Origin: a virus
Direction: 5' to 3' (one strand)
DNA: 55,994 nucleotides
IMG/VR virus record: IMGVR_UViG_3300033155_001375
Span: 1 to 55,994 of that record
Shown: positions 25,669 through 32,177 of the stretch, in pieces
Position numbering within the stretch: position 1 is the stretch's first letter
Layout of the letters: every line of letters begins with the position of its first letter
Made by a program: the position numbers and the translations under genes
Notes under the pieces: generated by a model
Database searches by the model: none
What the model was told of the DNA's origin: nothing
What the model saw: only the letters and a program-made list of their open reading frames with translations

Positions 25669-26583
25669 ATGGCCAAAACCCCAGATGCCGCAGACGGCCC
25701 ATCTCTGGAAGAAGCTGTAATCTGGGATGAGTGGGCTTCTGACCCGGAGAAAGAACGTCGTACTCAGCATGTCCAGGGCAAGGGCCTCGTCATTATGGAA
25801 GACGGGGTTGTTCGAGGCATTGGAGAGTCCCGCGTAAATATCCATCAGTACCCTGTCGACGATCAAGACGTGAACATTCCCCCTGGCACTCCAACAACTG
25901 GTTACCGCGTAATAGTTGGAAGCTCTCCAGAGGGTGTTTTTGTCGGTCATTCCGGCGAAATTGCACAATACAATGGGGCGTCCTGGGTGTTTTCTACGCC
26001 GAAGAAAGGCACCAGGCTTTTCGTCAAAGATGAGAGTCTGCCGTATGTGCAGGAAGCGTCCAGCTCTCCATGGTCGTGGATTCTGAACAAGGCCAATGCT
26101 GTGCAGATTCAGGGGCGATCTGTACACGCTTCGGTTCCGGACGACTGGAACATTCTGAAGTGGAACAATTCGGAATCTAGGTGGGAGTCGGGTGCTGGCC
26201 CGCAGAATGGATTTGGATCGTGGTACAAAGACGAGCAGGAGCCAGGGGAGATCGGGACAACGAGTGAGTCTTGGCAGGACGCGCTAATCCTGACATTTCC
26301 TATTGGCCTCGTGGAGGGAGACTATTTGATTCAGTGCTGCATGATCGCACGGGGGTCTTCTAGCAGTACAAGAGTAGGGGTAAGGCAGCTTTTTGATACG
26401 ACGGAATTGTGTTCTATTGTAATTCAGGCGACTGGGACCGCGACTCAGGTTCCGATGAGCAATTTTCATGTACAGAGGTCCATTTCTGGCTCTCATACAT
26501 TTGCACTTCAGTATCGCAAAGATGGTGGGGCTGGAACTGCCTATGTGAAGCAACGAGTGGCTATGGGCTTGAGGGTTGACTGA
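25669..26583 (+). CDS. Fibre-type protein with DUF2793-like segment
   Basis: 304 aa, ATG immediately after the previous stop. Residues about 70-125 (IPPGTPTTGYRVIVGSSPEG, IAQYNGASWVFSTPKKGTRLF) follow the pattern of the DUF2793-like domain found in phage tail proteins. The C-terminal ~130 residues are a beta-sandwich-like region. Its TGA overlaps the next ATG. Confidence 0.65.
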   Translation: MAKTPDAADGPSLEEAVIWDEWASDPEKERRTQHVQGKGLVIMEDGVVRGIGESRVNIHQYPVDDQDVNIPPGTPTTGYRVIVGSSPEGVFVGHSGEIAQYNGASWVFSTPKKGTRLFVKDESLPYVQEASSSPWSWILNKANAVQIQGRSVHASVPDDWNILKWNNSESRWESGAGPQNGFGSWYKDEQEPGEIGTTSESWQDALILTFPIGLVEGDYLIQCCMIARGSSSSTRVGVRQLFDTTELCSIVIQATGTATQVPMSNFHVQRSISGSHTFALQYRKDGGAGTAYVKQRVAMGLRVD

Positions 26584-27839
26584 TGGCGAACTATCCCAAG
26601 ACATATCCGTTGACGGCATTTACTACGTCTGGTGGCGTCGTGTCGAACGACAAGCTCGCGGACCAGATACATGCCGATCCAAATATTCTTGTTGATCTAG
26701 GAACCGACGGCATCGCGACTGATGCGACGAATTGCTACATCAATTTCAAAGACCCCCTTCCGGCTGGGCAGAAGACCCCGTACTTGGATGACATAGTTGC
26801 TGCTCATGATGGCATACCTCCAGATGACCCGGGCCTTCCGGTTGCGATGTCGGGAGAGAGCAGGTCTTCGGATGGCACGCTTCTCGTCGGAGACCAAAGC
26901 CTGGTCCTTGGGCAGACATCGTTTTTACGCTCCGATATCGGCACTGAAGTCATGAATATTGATGGCCAAGCATCCGGCGCTACGGTCAACATCTGGGATG
27001 GGGATTCAGTGGATGACTGGACGCCGAGTGGAGAGGGCTCGGCCACGACCGGCTCGGCGCATAGTGGCACCTATGGTTGGGATACAGGCGTCACTGCCAA
27101 GGACAGCACAACGCTTCTCACGCACACGTCGGACATAGATGTCAGCGGGTACTCGCAACTTTCATTTTGGTTACAGCCGAAGGCATTCCCTGGCGGGTCA
27201 CGGCTTGATATCCGTTGGCAGACAATGGGAGGCTCGGATCGAGGGTCGCAGCTCGATTTGGCTGCCTACGTCACTAACTACGATCTCGATGTCTGGCAGA
27301 AGGTTACCATCCCGATGGCGGATTTCTCATTGGGTTCAGACATTGTGGGGCGATTGAGATTGACTTACGCCAAGGAATCCGATCAGCAGTTCTGGTTTGA
27401 TGAGTTCGAGTTTTCGGCGTCAGGCGGGGATGGACCATTCACGTTCCGAGTGGAAGCTCCTGATGCCACTGAGCGATATCATGTTTCGATGATCGTTATG
27501 CTCCTTGCAGGTGCTAGCTCTGGGTGGGATCATAACACCTTCGCTAACATTTCAGTGCTGACCAACGGACTCCTCTTGCGTCATCGTCGGATCTCTGATG
27601 GTGAGGTTCTTTGGTCGTTCAACTCCAAGGACAACGTCGACCTGTTTGGGAGGTACCACCCGCAGGACGATGTGGAGTTCGCTGACGGCACATTGCTGGT
27701 TGGATTCATGGTGAAGCCAGGCGGGGCCAGTGTGGTTGTGACAGATGATGAGGTGCTTGAATTTGTCGTGCGGGACGATTTGAGCGCATTGGATAGTGCT
27801 AGGGCATTCGTCCACTATGGGGTGGAGGTGGTGTCATGA
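26583..27839 (+). CDS. Tail protein with carbohydrate-binding-like jelly roll
   Basis: 418 aa. Residues about 135-285 look like a CBM-type beta sandwich: NIWDGDSVDDWTPSGEG, HSGTYGWDTG, DIDVSGYSQLSFWLQPK, WQKVTIPMADFSLG, WFDEFEFSA. Such domains often bind surface sugars. The N-terminal third has a PLPAGQKTPYLDDI segment; the C-terminal ~110 residues are another beta domain. Likely a host-surface-binding part of the virion. Overlaps the next gene by 4 bases. Confidence 0.65.
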   Translation: MANYPKTYPLTAFTTSGGVVSNDKLADQIHADPNILVDLGTDGIATDATNCYINFKDPLPAGQKTPYLDDIVAAHDGIPPDDPGLPVAMSGESRSSDGTLLVGDQSLVLGQTSFLRSDIGTEVMNIDGQASGATVNIWDGDSVDDWTPSGEGSATTGSAHSGTYGWDTGVTAKDSTTLLTHTSDIDVSGYSQLSFWLQPKAFPGGSRLDIRWQTMGGSDRGSQLDLAAYVTNYDLDVWQKVTIPMADFSLGSDIVGRLRLTYAKESDQQFWFDEFEFSASGGDGPFTFRVEAPDATERYHVSMIVMLLAGASSGWDHNTFANISVLTNGLLLRHRRISDGEVLWSFNSKDNVDLFGRYHPQDDVEFADGTLLVGFMVKPGGASVVVTDDEVLEFVVRDDLSALDSARAFVHYGVEVVS

Positions 27840-28309
27840 ATCTAAACAAGAATCCACGGACCGCTGATGGAATGCCGATCAGTGCTCCAACCTTTGAGGA
27901 CACTGCTGGATTAGCTCCGCAGTGGGAGGGTCATAAGTACACTGCTATTGCAGGTGCCATCAATATTTTTGACGAGCTGGTAACCACTGAAAAAAAGCTT
28001 CGTGGAGGGTCATACGAGACTTTTGGTGTCGATGCTGTTGTCGGGGATATTGTGGAGTTCGCTGTTGTGGACAAGGATGACGTGTTGGGGCTGTTTGGGA
28101 TGCTTGGTTTGACAGTCGGCATAGATGTCCTTGAGCTTCGGAAGTATGTCCGAAAAGAATATGTGAATCCCAGTGCTTTTGGTCGTCGCCAGGTATTTGA
28201 GGGCAATTCGGCGTTTGCTGTGATAGCTGGGCTTTATCTTCGATCAGTTTACGAGTCGAATGGGTCTGTCGATGTGGTGTTCAAGGTGAATATGCTGGCC
28301 TACGAGTAG
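27836..28309 (+). CDS. Small virion-type protein, unknown
   Basis: 157 aa; ATGA overlap with the preceding gene. Beta-rich with a hydrophobic acidic middle (AVVGDIVEFAVVDKDDVLGLF) and a VRKEYVNPSAFGRRQVFEG segment. Context suggests a tail accessory; no family recognised. Its TAG stop forms TAGGAGGG for the next small gene. Confidence 0.6.
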   Translation: MNLNKNPRTADGMPISAPTFEDTAGLAPQWEGHKYTAIAGAINIFDELVTTEKKLRGGSYETFGVDAVVGDIVEFAVVDKDDVLGLFGMLGLTVGIDVLELRKYVRKEYVNPSAFGRRQVFEGNSAFAVIAGLYLRSVYESNGSVDVVFKVNMLAYE

Positions 28310-28318
28310 GAGGGTGCC

Positions 28319-28492
28319 GTGGCTAATCAAGACGTGTATGTGAACGGGACGAAAGAGAAGCCATTGAAAAAGACGAGATGCCCTCTTCCGACTGAGCCGC
28401 CTCACTACATAGACTGGCAGGGGGCATTGCTGAAAAAGCAAAAGATGGAGGCCGAGAAGGCGAAGAAGGCCAGGGAGAAAAGGGAAAAATAG
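28319..28492 (+). CDS. 57-aa Lys-rich small protein
   Basis: A GTG start preceded by TAGGAGGG opens a 57-codon frame. It has a polar N-terminus (NQDVYVNGTKEKPLKK), a PLPTEPPHYIDWQGALL segment and a Lys/Glu/Ala helix at the end (KKQKMEAEKAKKAREKREK). Compact packing and the good ribosome site support it; function unknown. Confidence 0.5.
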   Translation: MANQDVYVNGTKEKPLKKTRCPLPTEPPHYIDWQGALLKKQKMEAEKAKKAREKREK

Positions 28493-28535
28493 ATACGCCA
28501 GTGATTGTTGTTCGGGGGCAGGGAGTTTTGTCGAA

Positions 28536-29090
28536 ATGTCGTGCATCATTGGATTCGGAACCAATAGCCACTGGACAAGCTGGCTCATTAGAAAAATTAT
28601 CAGAGGAGAATATTCGCATTCGTGGATAGAGCTAGACTGTGATGGACTTGGGCGCATGGCGCTTCACGCCTCTTCGATACGGGTAGGGATGAGGACTGTT
28701 CATGGGGTGGCTGTAGTTCCAGATTTTGTGGTCCATAAGAATTACCCAGTCAAAAAACGCTATTCCATTGATCATGATTTGTCTTCAGGTCTCATATGGG
28801 CAAGATCGATGGTTGGGGCTGGGTACGACTTTGGGGTGATCTGGAATGGGCTTTTATTGCTCCTGTTGCGTTTGACTGGATGGAAGTGGCTGGAGCGATA
28901 TGTTGTCAGAAACGCATCGATTGTCTCTTGCTCGGAGCTGATTTCATCTATTGTAAGGAAGTCTCGCGTTAGAGGATCTGATATTATTGACCCAGAGCTG
29001 ACTACGAGCAGTGGTAGCAATTTGGTGACCATTTCATTGGAAACGTGGTGTGCTAAGTCTGGGCTGTGTAAGGAGCTGGAAGATGTGTGA
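28536..29090 (+). CDS. Permuted papain-like (YiiX/NlpC-type) enzyme
   Basis: 184 aa. A His in EYSHSWIEL (H28) near the N-terminus and a Cys in IVSCSEL (C132) toward the C-terminus match the circularly permuted NlpC/P60-like fold of YiiX/YebB-type proteins, which cleave peptides or acyl bonds. AGYDFG between them also fits. A hydrophobic run (LLLLLLRLTGW, about 106-116) may contact membrane. It could be a tail-borne cell-wall or lipid hydrolase, which is inference. Ribosome site weak (GGGAG, long spacing). Confidence 0.65.
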   Translation: MSCIIGFGTNSHWTSWLIRKIIRGEYSHSWIELDCDGLGRMALHASSIRVGMRTVHGVAVVPDFVVHKNYPVKKRYSIDHDLSSGLIWARSMVGAGYDFGVIWNGLLLLLLRLTGWKWLERYVVRNASIVSCSELISSIVRKSRVRGSDIIDPELTTSSGSNLVTISLETWCAKSGLCKELEDV

Positions 29091-29424
29091 GGGTGAGGGC
29101 GAGGGGAAAGACCGACAGACGGACCCCGATGTATTTTCATCGGCGATACTCGATGGGTTTCGAGACATCAAAGAGAACCTTGATGACATCAAAGAGCGAC
29201 TGGAGAGGCTAGAAAATCGACAGGAGAAAGTGGAGGGCAAGCTGGCTCGCGTGGTGATAGACCTTGGGACCTTGAACAAGTTCCAAAAGGGCTTTGTTGG
29301 AAGACTGGTGACTGTGGAGGACCATGTGATGGATGAGCCTCTTTATTCTGAGGAGGTAAATTCTTCGCCTTCATCTCCGCCGACACCGATAGCTGTAGCT
29401 GCTTCATTCAAGAAAAAATTGTGA
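29083..29424 (+). CDS. Small coiled-coil protein
   Basis: 113 aa from ATG 29083, overlapping the end of the preceding gene; AGGAGC upstream. A classic heptad-type coiled coil runs about residues 20-75 (DGFRDIKENLDDIKERLERL, then ENRQEKVEGKLARVV), with a Pro/Ser-rich C-terminus. No transmembrane segment, so not an obvious holin or spanin. Probably an oligomerisation adaptor for the preceding enzyme or a tail accessory. Confidence 0.6.
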   Translation: MCEGEGEGKDRQTDPDVFSSAILDGFRDIKENLDDIKERLERLENRQEKVEGKLARVVIDLGTLNKFQKGFVGRLVTVEDHVMDEPLYSEEVNSSPSSPPTPIAVAASFKKKL

Positions 29425-30242
29425 CACTCAATGCTTCAGTCGGTGAGCTGGTCCAAGTCCAGTTTCCTTGTTTCGATATTGACGGGGTTACCCCCTTGTC
29501 AGGTCTTATTGACGTAGATTTTGGAAAGCTCCTCCTGCTGAATAATACGGTCAGCGCTGTCGTTATGACCGTATCTGAAGTGGGGGCTACAGGTCGTTAC
29601 GTGATGCAATTCACGCCCAATGCTGATGGTCTCTGGTACGCCGAAGTGACAACCGAGGTGGATGACATTTTCGCGGACCAGGTTGAGGTTGGTCCTCCGC
29701 CTGATGATTGGCTCACTGCAATCGCCACCGAGGTCTGGAGCACTATTTTGCCAGGGGCCTTCCCTGCGAGCAGTGCTGGATACAGGCTGGCGACCGTGGA
29801 TGCCAATGTGGCCGACATTCATGACGCACTCATAATGGCTGTGCTCACGGCGACAGGTGGTGGTGTGGACGGCGTGGAGACCAATGCTGCCCAGGTGGAT
29901 GGCTTCTACGATAACCTCACCCTGGTGGTGCGCAATGCGGCTGGGAATGTGTCACGGCGCATTGACTCCTATGAGCAGTTGGGTGGCACATTTCTTTTCG
30001 CCGACGATTTGCCATTTATCCCGGCGCCTGGTGACGAGGTGATCGTCCTGGGGATACTGGGCAAGGTGCTCTGTGAGAATAGCGACTCCTTGTTGGCCAA
30101 GCTCGTAGAAATTTGGCAACGGCTTGGACTCGACCCGGAGAACCCGCTCTGTATCTCGAAGACGGAGCAGACGGCGGACGGCTGGAAGATCATTAGCACC
30201 GTGGTAGGCAACAGGCTGATCAATACGAGGGAGGACACCTAG
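29421..30242 (+). CDS. Tail/fibre-type protein, unknown
   Basis: 273 aa, GTG start overlapping the previous stop. The N-terminal ~90 residues form a beta domain like receptor/fibre adaptor N-termini (VQVQFPCFDIDGVTPL, RYVMQFTPNADGLWYAEVTT). A WSTILPGAFPASSAGYRLA linker follows, then a second beta domain (VVRNAAGNVSRRIDSYEQLG). Likely a virion accessory; no named family. Confidence 0.6.
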   Translation: MTLNASVGELVQVQFPCFDIDGVTPLSGLIDVDFGKLLLLNNTVSAVVMTVSEVGATGRYVMQFTPNADGLWYAEVTTEVDDIFADQVEVGPPPDDWLTAIATEVWSTILPGAFPASSAGYRLATVDANVADIHDALIMAVLTATGGGVDGVETNAAQVDGFYDNLTLVVRNAAGNVSRRIDSYEQLGGTFLFADDLPFIPAPGDEVIVLGILGKVLCENSDSLLAKLVEIWQRLGLDPENPLCISKTEQTADGWKIISTVVGNRLINTREDT

Positions 30243-30243
30243 T

Positions 30244-30720
30244 GTGGATATCCTTCTCCCGCCAGACCCGTTTCACCTCTCGACGTTAGGTCTTTTCGAC
30301 AGCGAGATTGGCAAGTCGACTCTTGGTTACATTGTGGGGCCACCAATCGTTCCACGTTTTCCTGCTGAGGGCATTGTCCAGGAGATGGCGTGGTTGGCTC
30401 GTGTCGAGCCCCAGGGAGACTGGTGGGCGAAAGCCCAGGGGCAGAGCTGGCGCGGGGTGTTGGATACCACGGTGTTCGACCTCGAAGGGCTCTTCGGGTC
30501 TACGACACATCGAGCTGTTGTGGAGGCTCGTGAGGAGTTCCTGGCTATCATTCAGCAGGCTGATGATCTCTTGGGCGCTGTGGAGTCCATCGAAGAGTCG
30601 GCATCTGTGCAGCCAGATGGTAGTGTAGGGGCTGTAGAGGATGGCGCTGATAGTGCAACCGTCCAAGAGGCTGTCCCTGTTGGCACTGTGAAGGACAAGC
30701 CTGGAGAGGGGTGCTGTTGA
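30244..30720 (+). CDS. Small acidic protein with short C-terminal repeat
   Basis: 158 aa, GTG start one base after the preceding stop. N-terminal region rich in Pro and Trp (LLPPDPFHLSTLGLF, WWAKAQGQSWRGVL). The acidic end has two ~16-residue related units (SASVQPDGSVGAVED and SATVQEAVPVGTVKD) and finishes in CC. No family recognised. Confidence 0.55.
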   Translation: MDILLPPDPFHLSTLGLFDSEIGKSTLGYIVGPPIVPRFPAEGIVQEMAWLARVEPQGDWWAKAQGQSWRGVLDTTVFDLEGLFGSTTHRAVVEAREEFLAIIQQADDLLGAVESIEESASVQPDGSVGAVEDGADSATVQEAVPVGTVKDKPGEGCC

Positions 30721-30746
30721 TATGCCAAGACCAAGGGAGGTAGACT

Positions 30747-31121
30747 ATGCCCCAACCTGCGAATCTATTGAACAAGATCTACGTTGTTCAGCAACAGACG
30801 AAGACGCTACTTGTGACCGTGAAGACCTCAGAGGGGGCTGCGGCGAACCTGAACGGGGCCAATCTTTATATGACTGTGCGCGACAAGATCGGCGGCACTG
30901 TCGTCATAATGAAGACATCCGGCGATGGTATTTCCATCACTTGTGCCGATGACGGTCAGGCCACCATCACGCTTTCAACCATTGACACAGATATCCCAAA
31001 GGGTTGTTATTATTACGATATCTGGACAGAACATCCACAGACATCTCCTCCGATTCGCCATCCAGTGGTCAAGCACGCTGAGATGATTGTCGAGCCTGCC
31101 ATTACTGATTTCACTCCCTGA
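30747..31121 (+). CDS. BppU-N-like small tail protein
   Basis: 124 aa, ribosome site GGGAGG. A single beta domain with the pattern KTLLVTVKTSEGAAANLNGA, YMTVRDKIGGTVVI, ITLSTIDTDIPKGCYYYDIW, as in the N-terminal domain of phage baseplate upper proteins (BppU type) that anchor fibres. Likely an adaptor for fibres. It is the last gene before the accessory cassette. Confidence 0.65.
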   Translation: MPQPANLLNKIYVVQQQTKTLLVTVKTSEGAAANLNGANLYMTVRDKIGGTVVIMKTSGDGISITCADDGQATITLSTIDTDIPKGCYYYDIWTEHPQTSPPIRHPVVKHAEMIVEPAITDFTP

Positions 31122-31125
31122 CCTG

Positions 31126-31153
31126 TTGACAATCCCAAATCATGTGCTAGATT
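31126..31153 (+). promoter_or_regulatory. Candidate promoter, copy A
   Basis: TTGACA (31126-31131), AATCATG (31138-31144) and TAGATT (31148-31153), 16-base spacer. It is followed by leader GGACGGAGGACACC and ATG 31178. The promoter and leader are nearly the same as copy B at 31572. Confidence 0.65.
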
Positions 31154-31177
31154 GGTGTTAGAGGGACGGAGGACACC

Positions 31178-31426
31178 ATGGCACAAATCATCGTATGTCA
31201 CATTTGTGGTTCTAGGGATGCAGACATCATCTGCACGGCTTGTGGCCGACCAGTCTGCAAGGAGCACACGGGCCAGGATGATGTGTGTGAGATGTGTTGG
31301 GCTGACTATGATGGGTACATCGATGCTCACGCTGAAGATATGGACGGTGACTTCGATTCCGGCATGGCGAGCGCTGGGCTAGGCGTAGACGAAGATTACG
31401 GCTGCTTTGGTGGAGACGAGTGGTAG
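31178..31426 (+). CDS. Small zinc-finger protein
   Basis: 82 aa. CHIC, CTACGRPVCKEH and CEMC give seven Cys and one His arranged like a B-box or treble-clef zinc domain (about residues 7-45). The C-terminal half is very acidic and Gly-rich. It has its own promoter and a strong GGAGG site, unlike most genes here, suggesting separate, probably earlier, expression. May bind host protein or nucleic acid; target unknown. Confidence 0.7.
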   Translation: MAQIIVCHICGSRDADIICTACGRPVCKEHTGQDDVCEMCWADYDGYIDAHAEDMDGDFDSGMASAGLGVDEDYGCFGGDEW

Positions 31427-31435
31427 GAGGGCATC

Positions 31436-31585
31436 ATGAATCACATGAGACCAAGAGGAACCAAGTCGTTCTGGGACATTCAGCAGCTCTCTCGTAGTTG
31501 TCAGAAGGCCGATGCTCGCGCAGCTCGCAAGAGGGCTCGTCAGAATGATAAAAGAATCTGCAAGGAGGCTGTTGACAATTGCTAA
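31436..31585 (+). CDS. 49-aa basic small protein
   Basis: ATG 31436 with TAGGAGGG upstream; 49 codons, Arg/Lys/Ala-rich with a helical body (WDIQQLSRSCQKADARAA). Its last codons contain the -35 of the next promoter. Supported by the ribosome site and tight spacing only. Confidence 0.45.
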   Translation: MNHMRPRGTKSFWDIQQLSRSCQKADARAARKRARQNDKRICKEAVDNC

Positions 31586-31599
31586 TCATGGGTTAGCTT
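31572..31599 (+). promoter_or_regulatory. Candidate promoter, copy B
   Basis: TTGACA (31572-31577), AATCATG (31584-31590), TAGCTT (31594-31599), 16-base spacer. The same GGACGGAGGACACC leader as copy A precedes ATG 31623. The -35 element overlaps the end of the 31436 reading frame. Confidence 0.65.
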
Positions 31600-31622
31600 T
31601 ATAGGGAAGGACGGAGGACACC

Positions 31623-31859
31623 ATGACCAATAAGACAAAGGCAGATGAGGCAGTTTCAATGCTCGAAGGCGAGCCAATGGTCGAGCGTGCTGATGCGGCG
31701 ATGACGCTCATTGATCATGTTGGTATCTCGGGAGAGGATTATGACCAGATTGCAGTCATCTTGGCTGATGGCTTATTGGAAAACGGGCACATCGATGATG
31801 ACGATGATGGTGTCAGTTATGAGAAGGTGCTTGCTTGTTTGAAAGGCGAAGAGGTCTAA
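31623..31859 (+). CDS. Small acidic protein, unknown
   Basis: 78 aa, strongly acidic with a run of five Asp (HIDDDDDG). Helical pattern EAVSMLEGEPMVERADAAMT. Has its own promoter and leader (copy B). Its size, acidity and separate promoter fit a small host-takeover or anti-defence protein, but nothing in the sequence shows this directly. Confidence 0.6.
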   Translation: MTNKTKADEAVSMLEGEPMVERADAAMTLIDHVGISGEDYDQIAVILADGLLENGHIDDDDDGVSYEKVLACLKGEEV

Positions 31860-31860
31860 C

Positions 31861-32163
31861 ATGGCGAAGGCGAAAGAGTTTAGCAAGGCAGAGCTGTTCG
31901 ACATCTTCGTGGGAAACATAGCTGGCCATTGTGCTGAGCTGCGCGTAGCGACGGGCCGGTTCAGGGCGACGGCAGTCGAAGGGATGTCCATGGTCGAGCT
32001 GCGAATCGTTCCCAAGACCGAGGGCGAGATCGACGTATGGGACATGTGCTACCACGTCCAGGCCGACAAGGAAGAGTGTCTGGGCAATCGTTGTGCAGCG
32101 GTGAGCCGGTACTCCTCCATCGCGGCAGAAGCACTCAGGACTTTCATGGAGTCGCCTGAGTGA
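31861..32163 (+). CDS. Small protein of unknown function
   Basis: 100 aa; ATG one base after the previous stop, so co-expressed with the acidic protein from promoter B. Mixed alpha/beta, with four Cys (H-C near 23, then C, C, C in the second half). No family recognised. Confidence 0.55.
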   Translation: MAKAKEFSKAELFDIFVGNIAGHCAELRVATGRFRATAVEGMSMVELRIVPKTEGEIDVWDMCYHVQADKEECLGNRCAAVSRYSSIAAEALRTFMESPE

Positions 32164-32177
32164 TGTAGAGTGTGGCC

